From: Deltaproteobacteria bacterium
GTDB lineage: Bacteria > Desulfobacterota > Binatia > Binatales > Binataceae
Assembly: GCA_021799555.1 (NCBI GenBank)
Contig: JAJZAG010000078.1
Coordinates: 1-12,288, forward strand
Direction: 5' to 3'
Length of the DNA: 12,288 bases
Shown: piece by piece, positions 6,979-12,288 of the stretch
How the letters are laid out: each line of letters starts with the position of its first letter
Numbering within the stretch: the first letter of the stretch is position 1
The notes under the pieces: generated by a model
Told to the model about the DNA's origin: nothing
Database searches by the model: none
What the model saw: only the letters and a program-made list of their open reading frames with translations
Position numbers and translations under genes: made by a program

Positions 6979-9243
6979 ATGGTCTATAAGTCCCCCTCGG
7001 GAGAGGAATTTCACGGCAAAATCGGACGCACCGTCAGCGAGTCCACGCCATGGTGGCCCGAATCAAGGCTGCCCAAGGCAGCGCCGAACGTAGTGGTTAT
7101 CGTCCTTGATGATACCGGCTTTGCGCATTTCGGATGTTACGGATCGACGATTGAGACACCGAACGTGAATGATCTGGCCGCGAAAGGCCTGCGCTTCACC
7201 AGCTTTCATACCACCTCGATCTGCTCGCCTTCGCGGGCCTGCCTGATGACGGGACGCAATCATCACGCGGTGGGGATGCGTTCGATATCGAATTTCGACA
7301 CCGGCTATCCGAACATGCGCGGAGCGATCACGCGGTCGGCCGCGACGCTCGCCGAGATTTTGCGCGACAACGGTTACGCGACTTTCGCCGCGGGCAAGTG
7401 GCATCTGGCGCCGATGGCCGAGTGTACCGCCGCGGGACCTTACCACAACTGGCCGTTGCAACGCGGTTTCGACCGCTACTACGGCTTCCTGCAAGGCGAG
7501 ACCGATCAGTTTCATCCCGAGCTGACCTCGGACAATCATTTCATCGATCCGCCCGGTCGCTATGCGGACGGCTATCATGTGTCTGAGGATATCGTGGATC
7601 GCTCAATTAGGATGATCCGCGATTCAAAATCGCTCGTTCCCGAGCGTCCGTTCTTTCTTTACCTCGCTTTCGGGGCGACGCATTCACCGCATCAGTCGCC
7701 GCGCCAATATCTCGAAAAATACCGCGGGCGCTTCGACGCGGGATGGGACGCGGCCCGTGAGGAATGGCTCGCGCGCCAGAAGCGGATGGGAATCGTGCCC
7801 GCCAACACGCTACTTGCTCCGCACAATCCAGGCGTCAAGCCCTGGAAGGAATTGTCCCACAAGGAACGGATGTTCGCCGCTCGGCTTCAAGAGGCGTTTG
7901 CCGCGATGCTCGATCATACCGATGAGCAGATCGGGCGTCTGATTCGGTTTCTGACGGAACTCGAACTGCTCGACGACACGCTCCTTATCGTGATCTCCGA
8001 CAACGGAGCCAGCCAGGAAGGCGGAGCTTCCGGAGTGCTCGACGAAATGCGCTATTTCAACGGGATGCGCGAGGATCTCGACGCAGCGGTTGCACGCCTC
8101 GACGATATCGGCGGACCCAACAGCCATTCCAATATCCCGTGGGGATGGGCGCAGGCGGGAAACACTCCGCTCAAATGGTACAAGCAGAACACCCATGGCG
8201 GCGGAGTGCGCGATCCGCTCATTGTTCACTGGCCGGCGCGGCTCGGCGCGCCTGGACAAGTTCGACATCAGTTCTGCCACGCGATCGACCTTGCGCCGAC
8301 AGTCATGGACCTGGTTGGCATCAAGCCGCCAGAGGTTGTCGCTGGAGTGCCGCAGATGCCGATTCACGGTGTCAGCCTCGCGCCGGCGTTGACCGATCCA
8401 AACGCTCCCACCTCGCGCGATACGCAATACTTCGAGCAGGGAGGACATCGCGGAATCTGGCACAAGGGATGGAAAGCCGTCACCCATCACAAGTCGGGCG
8501 TTCCGTTCGACGATGATCAGTGGGAACTCTACCACCTCGACGAGGATTTCTCCGAGTGCATCGACTTGGCCAAGGACCAGCCCGCCCGTCTCAAGGAGAT
8601 GATCGACCTGTGGTGGTCGGAAGCCGAACGCCACGGCGTGCTGCCGCTCGATGACCGCACAGTCAGCCTGCTCTTCCGCGCCGCGATGCGTCCAGGACTG
8701 CCGACCGCGCGCGAGCATTTTGTCTTCTATCCGCCCATCTCGCACATCGTCGCGGACGCATGCCCGCCGGCGGCGCGCGGATGGACGATGACGGTTGATG
8801 TGGACCATCCGCGGGACGGCGACGGCGCGCTGGTTTCGCGCGGCAGCATCAATAGCGGCTTCGTTCTTTACATCAAGCAATCCCGCCTGCATTTCGACTA
8901 CAACTGTTTTCACGATCACACGCTTGTCGCCGCGACCGCGCCGCTCACGGCTGGCCGACACAAACTCGAGGTCCGCGTAATGCGCGTCGAGCAGAAGTCG
9001 GCCGAAGTCCGCGTGCTGGTCGACGATGACCTCGTTGGCGAAGGACGCATCCCGGATTTGCTCCGCATTCTGTCGAGCACGGGCATGGATCTCGGGCGCA
9101 GCCTGTCACCTGTGAACGGGGATTACGATGCGCCATTCGTTTATCCGGGACGGATTCACAAGGTAGTCGTCGACCTTGCAAGCGGCGGACCGTATCCGCG
9201 CGAAGTCGCGGCGCAGTCGCGCGCGGCGATGACGCGGCAATGA
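6979..9243 (+). CDS. Long arylsulfatase (type I, formylglycine-dependent)
   Basis: A 754-residue sulfatase that hydrolyses sulfate esters. The CxPSRxxLxTG signature is present (CSPSRACLMTG, 82-92). Cys82 would be converted to formylglycine by a maturase not encoded here. By comparison with Pseudomonas AtsA, the metal and active-site residues appear intact: Asp44, Asp45, Arg86, Lys140, His142, His235, Asp341, Asn342, and Lys402 with His406. There is no signal peptide; the N-terminus MVYKSPSGEEFHGKIGRT matches the long cytoplasmic arylsulfatases common in mycobacteria. A C-terminal region (about 570-754) contains GALVSRGSINSGFVLYIK and LHFDYN, resembling a concanavalin/laminin-G-like beta sandwich. 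AAGGGAG at 6966-6972 supports the start. The DUF1330 gene follows after 46 bp and the TetR gene after that, a likely operon. The substrate is unknown; a sulfated lipid or aryl compound is possible. Confidence 0.93.
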   Translation: MVYKSPSGEEFHGKIGRTVSESTPWWPESRLPKAAPNVVVIVLDDTGFAHFGCYGSTIETPNVNDLAAKGLRFTSFHTTSICSPSRACLMTGRNHHAVGMRSISNFDTGYPNMRGAITRSAATLAEILRDNGYATFAAGKWHLAPMAECTAAGPYHNWPLQRGFDRYYGFLQGETDQFHPELTSDNHFIDPPGRYADGYHVSEDIVDRSIRMIRDSKSLVPERPFFLYLAFGATHSPHQSPRQYLEKYRGRFDAGWDAAREEWLARQKRMGIVPANTLLAPHNPGVKPWKELSHKERMFAARLQEAFAAMLDHTDEQIGRLIRFLTELELLDDTLLIVISDNGASQEGGASGVLDEMRYFNGMREDLDAAVARLDDIGGPNSHSNIPWGWAQAGNTPLKWYKQNTHGGGVRDPLIVHWPARLGAPGQVRHQFCHAIDLAPTVMDLVGIKPPEVVAGVPQMPIHGVSLAPALTDPNAPTSRDTQYFEQGGHRGIWHKGWKAVTHHKSGVPFDDDQWELYHLDEDFSECIDLAKDQPARLKEMIDLWWSEAERHGVLPLDDRTVSLLFRAAMRPGLPTAREHFVFYPPISHIVADACPPAARGWTMTVDVDHPRDGDGALVSRGSINSGFVLYIKQSRLHFDYNCFHDHTLVAATAPLTAGRHKLEVRVMRVEQKSAEVRVLVDDDLVGEGRIPDLLRILSSTGMDLGRSLSPVNGDYDAPFVYPGRIHKVVVDLASGGPYPREVAAQSRAAMTRQ

Positions 9244-9289
9244 CCAAGGTCGGGGTCGCTGATTCACGCGTAGCGCTAAGGCAAATCTC

Positions 9290-9697
9290 ATGAAGGTCGA
9301 GAACGCATTTTATCCCACCACCGCCGGCCTCGCGGCACTTACCAACGATTCGTCGATCGCGCCGGTCGCGATGCTTAACCTGTTAAAATTCCGAAAGAAG
9401 GCGCTTTACAAGGACGGCCGTACCGACGATATCTCGGGTCTCGAAGCCTACCAACGCTATGCGAGCGCGATGACTAAGATCGTCGAGCGCGAGGACGGGA
9501 AAATGCTGTTCACCGGCAAAATCGAGGATGTCCTGATCGGCGAGATCGGCGATTTGTGGGACGTCGCTGCAATAATTGAGTATCCGTCGCGCGCGGCCTT
9601 TAAACGTATCCTAGCCTCGCCCGAGGTGCGGGAAATCTCCGTGCATCGCGAAGCCGGACTAGACGGCCAACTGCTGATAATTACCGAAGGTCTCTAA
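9290..9697 (+). CDS. DUF1330 family protein
   Basis: A 135-residue protein with the pattern of DUF1330, a small ferredoxin-like dimeric alpha/beta-barrel fold related to EthD and antibiotic-monooxygenase-type proteins. Seen in order are VAMLNLLKFRKKALY (27-41), GLEAYQRYASAM, a LFTGKIEDVLIGE strand, DVAAIIEYPSRAAFKRI, and a C-terminal SPEV with HREAGLDGQLLI. The family has no firmly established activity; members often lie beside catabolic genes. It sits 46 bp behind the arylsulfatase and 23 bp before the TetR gene, so it is probably cotranscribed and linked to the same substrate. The ribosome site (AAGG, nine bases before the ATG) is modest. Confidence 0.85.
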   Translation: MKVENAFYPTTAGLAALTNDSSIAPVAMLNLLKFRKKALYKDGRTDDISGLEAYQRYASAMTKIVEREDGKMLFTGKIEDVLIGEIGDLWDVAAIIEYPSRAAFKRILASPEVREISVHREAGLDGQLLIITEGL

Positions 9698-9720
9698 GAT
9701 TTCACAATACTTCGCTGACG

Positions 9721-10350
9721 ATGATTTCGAGCCCGGGGGCTTCGATGCCAAAGACGTCACCTGCGCAATTCCGCGACGGACGGAAGACACGGCGCCTGAA
9801 TAACACCCGGCGAATCATCAACGCGATGCTAGAGTTGGTGCGCGATGGCGCCGTCGCGCCCCGCGCGGAAGAAGTAGCAACGCGCGCGGGAGTTGGACTG
9901 CGCACCGTCTTTCGGCACTTCGACGACATGGAAACCCTGTACCGCGAGATGGCTGCCGCGATGGAACGCGAACTAAAACCACTAGTCGCTGCGCCGCTCG
10001 CAGCGTCCGACCTCAAGGGAAAGCTCAACGAGATGATTGAGCGCCGTGCACGGCTGTTCGAACGCGCGCTGCCTTTCAAGGACGCCGCCGACATACATCG
10101 GCATCACTCGCCCTTCCTGCGCCGGAATTTCGCTATGCGACGAGATGAGGAACGCGCCGCGGTCGCCGCCGTGTTTTCGCCTTCAGCCCTGCACGACAAA
10201 ACCATACTGGATGCGCTTGACCTGGTGATGAGCTTTACAGCATGGCAACATCTCCGTCGCGATCAAAAACTGTCACCCTCTGGCGCACGCCGCGCAGTCG
10301 CCTCGGCTGTAGCCGCACTAGCGACTACCGTCACTGAATCAGAATCCTGA
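9721..10350 (+). CDS. TetR family transcriptional regulator
   Basis: A 209-residue one-component regulator. The N-terminal DNA-binding domain spans about residues 28-77: helix 1 TRRIINAMLELVRDG, then the helix-turn-helix EEVATRAGVGLRTVFRHFDD (50-69), the TetR hallmark being the F-x-HF region, followed by LYREM. The C-terminal ligand-binding helices (80-205) are divergent, as is usual, and give no ligand. The start may be 9721 or Met9 at 9745, the latter preceded by a G-rich run; both give an intact domain. As the last gene of a probable sulfatase-DUF1330-TetR operon it likely represses its own operon, and perhaps the divergent thiolase genes, until a pathway metabolite binds. It converges with the tRNA gene 22 bp downstream. 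Confidence 0.88.
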   Translation: MISSPGASMPKTSPAQFRDGRKTRRLNNTRRIINAMLELVRDGAVAPRAEEVATRAGVGLRTVFRHFDDMETLYREMAAAMERELKPLVAAPLAASDLKGKLNEMIERRARLFERALPFKDAADIHRHHSPFLRRNFAMRRDEERAAVAAVFSPSALHDKTILDALDLVMSFTAWQHLRRDQKLSPSGARRAVASAVAALATTVTESES

Positions 10351-10372
10351 CTCCCTGCCGAAGAGAATAAAG

Positions 10373-10449
10373 TGGCGCGCCCGAAGGGAGTCGAACCCCC
10401 AACCCTCGGATCCGAAGTCCGATGCTCTGTCCAGTTGAGCTACGGGCGC
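10373..10449 (-). tRNA. tRNA-Arg (anticodon TCG), CCA encoded
   Basis: A 77-base cloverleaf on the minus strand. The acceptor stem GCGCCCG pairs perfectly with CGGGCGC, followed by discriminator G and an encoded CCA (10375-10373). The D arm begins GCTC and closes with GAGC. The anticodon stem TCGGA/TCCGA (10422-10418 and 10410-10406) encloses the loop CTTCGGA, which places TCG at 10415-10413, reading CGA and, with modified U34 or A34, other CGN arginine codons. The T arm has GGGGG, TTCGACT and CCCTT, with two G-U pairs. No integrase or duplicated 3' end is seen nearby, so there is no sign that it serves as an attachment site. Confidence 0.97.
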
Positions 10450-10450
10450 G

Positions 10451-10603
10451 CGTTTGAGTGAATTGATGAGTTAGCGGATTTGCGATGACTTTTGAAGCGA
10501 TCGTCGCTACGATATTAACCGTATCTGTCTCTTCGTTCAGCCGGAGCAGCGCGCTAGGAGGGCTCCGTACCGCGCGGATCCTGTCCTCGCAAGGACTTTC
10601 TCG
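10451..10603. other. Gap between tRNA-Arg and the exported-protein gene, with two hairpins
   Basis: No gene is apparent in these 153 bases. Two inverted repeats lie just past the stop of the minus-strand gene: GTCCT/AGGAC at 10583-10596 with a four-base loop, and CGGAGC/GCTCCG at 10542-10567. Neither is followed by a T-run on the minus strand, so any termination would not be of the standard intrinsic type. The tRNA promoter should also lie here, but no convincing -35/-10 pair is visible. Confidence 0.3.
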
Positions 10604-11311
10604 TCACTTGGAATTGCTCTTCGCGCCCGTCGTGTCAAAACCCTGCATTTGCTGGCCGAGATATTGTATTTGCGTTCCAAGGTAGCCGACGCCCTTCTTT
10701 GCCTCGTCCATCGTCCAGTTGGCGCTGGTGTGAATTTTCGCCTGAAGCGCATGCATCTGGTCCCATACTTGTGCCTGCGCGCCTGAGGGGCTTTGTCCCG
10801 TCCAAGTAGCGGCCTCGTCCACGCAATCACCCGCAGCCTTTAGCCAGCGTGCAGCGCCGGCACGATCTTTATCCGCCAGAGCTTGGTCGGCCATAGACCT
10901 GTAATGAGAGGCCAACGCGAGGTCAGCGCGCGCAAAGGCGAGGTCAAGCTCGGTTCGCGACCCGACATTGCCATTCACGACATTACCGGCGAGTGTGTCC
11001 AGATCGGTCGCTGTCTTTTTGAGTGTGGATGCGTCCGTTGCGCTTGCACGTCCTGCTTCAATGCGGATCAGCGCAGCCCCGGTCCGGATCTCCGAGGCAG
11101 CCCCGGTAGTGTCGCCCTTGACGTAGAGATCCGCTGCGCGATGAAAATGACGGTCTGGCTCACCGATCAATGAATTAAGGACAGAATCCGGAACGGTGAC
11201 TTGTGCCGACGAAGTGCCAGCAGCGCTAGCCAAACGAGGGACATTCGCAACTGCGACACCGGTAATTAGACCAGCAAGAGCGACCAGCGTCCAAAACTGA
11301 ATTTTGCGCAT
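10604..11311 (-). CDS. Exported helical protein of unknown function
   Basis: A 235-residue protein with a Sec signal peptide: Arg2-Lys3, a hydrophobic core at 7-22, and a likely cleavage site after ASA at 28-30. The start at 11311 has GGGAG at 11320-11324, eight bases upstream. The open frame runs on to 11617, but that part is Arg/Cys-rich and would bury the signal peptide. The mature part is helical and alanine-rich, and is related to helical-hairpin proteins: residues 60-86 (ADLYVKGD...GAASEI) resemble 142-168 (ADQALADKD...GAARWL) with an offset near 82. There is one Cys (163), and the C-terminus is polar. I do not recognise the family with confidence; a YfdX- or TPR-like periplasmic fold is possible but unproven. 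It is divergent from another exported protein gene at 11795. Confidence 0.72.
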   Translation of the reverse strand: MRKIQFWTLVALAGLITGVAVANVPRLASAAGTSSAQVTVPDSVLNSLIGEPDRHFHRAADLYVKGDTTGAASEIRTGAALIRIEAGRASATDASTLKKTATDLDTLAGNVVNGNVGSRTELDLAFARADLALASHYRSMADQALADKDRAGAARWLKAAGDCVDEAATWTGQSPSGAQAQVWDQMHALQAKIHTSANWTMDEAKKGVGYLGTQIQYLGQQMQGFDTTGAKSNSK

Positions 11312-11413
11312 CAGCAACACTCCCGAGTGCTTGATGCATATAAGCATACCCCGGCAGACCTCTCGATTCACGCCGTACGCTGATAAAACATAGGGCGCTT
11401 GGCGGTTATCTAT

Positions 11414-11433
11414 CCTGGATTCCCCTGGATTCG
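11414..11433. repeat. Tandem 10-bp direct repeat
   Basis: CCTGGATTCC is followed directly by CCTGGATTCG, nine of ten bases identical. It lies about 103 bp upstream of the start of the minus-strand exported-protein gene. A period near one helical turn is typical of paired activator or response-regulator sites, but two short copies could be chance. Confidence 0.4.
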
Positions 11434-11780
11434 GCGCGCAATCGACTTCACCGTTCAAGATAATCTCACCCGTAAGCGAATTTCGCGATCGGGCTGCCGC
11501 ATCGTATGAGCAACCGTATTCATGAGCGCAGTCGTGCATTCGTTGCCCTTGGCGGATTTCGCTGCCCAGCGGTACACTTTCTCTGACAAGCCGTGTCCGA
11601 TCTCGTCTGGCCAGCACGTCCGGCCGGAAGATTTTCCATTTACGATTTTGGAATTTGGTGGTAACGTCCCTACCTGTTGTAGGAATGGGCCATCAAACCG
11701 TGTTGCCGGCCAGCCGGTCGTAGACGTTAGATCGCCTCTGTGACGGTCTGGCTTGCAACCCTCAATCGAACGAGAAAGTG

Positions 11781-11785
11781 GGAGG
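11781..11785 (+). promoter_or_regulatory. Ribosome binding site of the right-edge exported-protein gene
   Basis: GGAGG within GTGGGAGGACT, nine bases before the ATG at 11795. It fixes the start of a gene whose 3' end is outside the window. Confidence 0.7.
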
Positions 11786-11794
11786 ACTCGAAAC

Positions 11795-12288
11795 ATGAGG
11801 AGGACTTTTAGCATCATCGCAGGAGCGATCCTGGTCGTAACGCTCGGCGCGCCAGCTTGGGCGCATCCGGGAAATGGCAAAGGTGGTGGCGGCGGCGAAT
11901 CGCAGGCAGGCGGATTGCCAGGTCTCGAGGATCGCGTCGACGCGCTTCAATTGCAGGTGACCACGCTTCAAAATGATGTCAGCACACTCACCGGCGAGGT
12001 TATGGATCTGCAAGGGCAGAACAACTGGGCCGTCGTCGATTCCGACGGTACCGTCGAGCGCAACAGCGGCGCTTCGGAATCCGTTAAAGCCACCATCACC
12101 GGGACTGGTGTTTACGACGTGGTGTTCTATACCGACGGCAGCCAAACGAGCGTGAAGTCGGTGGCCGATTGCGCTTATGTAGCGACTCTCGGCGACACTG
12201 GGTCGAGCCCTTCACCGGTTGGATTCATCGGTGTTTCGAGCGATGGCACGGGCGGCGTCCTCGTTCAGACTTCCACACTGGACACCAC
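11795..12288 (+). CDS. Exported coiled-coil protein with beta-rich C-terminal domain, 3' end cut off
   Basis: The frame is open from ATG 11795 to the right edge, giving 164 codons with the stop outside. Residues 1-23 are a signal peptide (MRRTF, hydrophobic 7-19, AWA cleavage site). A short Gly-rich spacer (26-34) leads to a coiled coil at about 44-72 with Leu or Val at 44, 48, 51, 55, 58, 62, 65, 69 and 72, an unbroken 4-3 heptad pattern. From Trp78 a beta-rich domain begins: WAVVDSDGTVERNSG, then TGTGVYDVVFYTD and DCAYVATLGD. This arrangement recalls a C-terminal domain seen in secreted proteins of environmental bacteria, whose function I do not know; the parallel is from memory. An oligomeric, stalk-like surface or secreted protein is plausible. 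It is divergent from the exported helical protein at 10604-11311. Confidence 0.8.
   Translation, partial: MRRTFSIIAGAILVVTLGAPAWAHPGNGKGGGGGESQAGGLPGLEDRVDALQLQVTTLQNDVSTLTGEVMDLQGQNNWAVVDSDGTVERNSGASESVKATITGTGVYDVVFYTDGSQTSVKSVADCAYVATLGDTGSSPSPVGFIGVSSDGTGGVLVQTSTLDT

Larger units (their letters stand above)
11312..11794. other. 483-bp divergent intergenic region without a convincing gene
   Basis: It lies between two divergent genes for exported proteins. Short open frames exist on both strands (for example plus 11522-11743), but they have unusual composition, no clear ribosome sites and no recognisable domain. Visible elements are the tandem 10-bp repeat at 11414-11433, a CACTC-CC-GAGTG palindrome at 11318-11329 overlapping the ribosome site of the minus-strand gene, and CCTAC/GTAGG at about 11669-11683. 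A poor promoter-like pair, TTGCCG (11703-11708) and TTAGAT (11727-11732) with 18-bp spacing, faces the plus-strand gene. A small RNA or long regulated leader would fit the length but cannot be shown. Confidence 0.4.

Noticed and set aside
7810..8961. Minus-strand open frame of 383 codons inside the sulfatase gene
   Set aside because: It is fully antisense to a clear sulfatase with an intact active site; the product is Arg-rich and unlike any family. Long antisense frames are common in high-GC genes.
10373..10449. tRNA-Arg as an integration site for a mobile element
   Set aside because: No integrase, no repeated tRNA 3' end and no change in gene style on the 3' side were seen.
11312..11617. 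N-terminal extension of the exported helical protein
   Set aside because: It would place 102 residues of Cys/Arg-rich sequence before a normal signal peptide; the inner start has a good ribosome site.
11455..11880. Minus-strand open frame of 141 codons overlapping the start of the right-edge gene
   Set aside because: It is antisense to a signal-peptide gene with a strong ribosome site and has no recognisable domain.

Overview
The window is high-GC DNA with tightly packed genes on both strands. It looks like a Gram-negative bacterium: there is an LptB ATPase (LPS export), and two proteins have Sec-type signal peptides plus a third a lipoprotein-like leader. It also carries a deazaflavin (F420)-type LLM oxidoreductase of the Rv3520c family and a long mycobacterial-type arylsulfatase. 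LPS machinery together with F420-type enzymes would fit an environmental lineage such as Candidatus Binatota or a deltaproteobacterial relative. That placement is inference from family content only.

Left part (1-4235): a truncated minus-strand gene for a probable hemerythrin-like protein; a plus-strand secreted protein with a BON-like domain and a long Ser/Tyr/Gly/Pro-rich tail; lptB on the minus strand without its usual lptA/lptC/rpoN neighbours; a DNA-3-methyladenine glycosylase gene divergent from lptB; and a minus-strand MFS transporter.

Centre (4451-10350): a two-sided locus that may be catabolic. On the minus strand a thiolase is followed by an F420-type LLM oxidoreductase. Divergent from them on the plus strand are a 754-residue cytoplasmic arylsulfatase, a DUF1330 protein and a TetR regulator, with gaps of 46 and 23 bp that suggest an operon. 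The 267-bp divergent region contains a 17-bp interrupted palindrome whose left arm lies within a consensus -35 hexamer, a reasonable candidate operator. One reading is that the sulfatase releases sulfate from a lipid- or steroid-like molecule whose carbon skeleton is then oxidised and cleaved by the other enzymes under TetR control. No substrate can be read from the sequence.

Right part (10373-12288): a tRNA-Arg(TCG) with encoded CCA on the minus strand; a minus-strand gene for a 235-residue exported helical protein of unknown function; a 483-bp stretch without a convincing gene; and the start of a plus-strand gene for an exported protein with a glycine-rich spacer, a very regular Val/Leu coiled coil and a beta-rich C-terminal domain, cut by the window edge.

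I found no CRISPR array, insertion sequence, integrase, phage gene or obvious defence system. The most unusual material is the set of envelope or secreted proteins of unknown function and the possible sulfatase/TetR regulatory unit.
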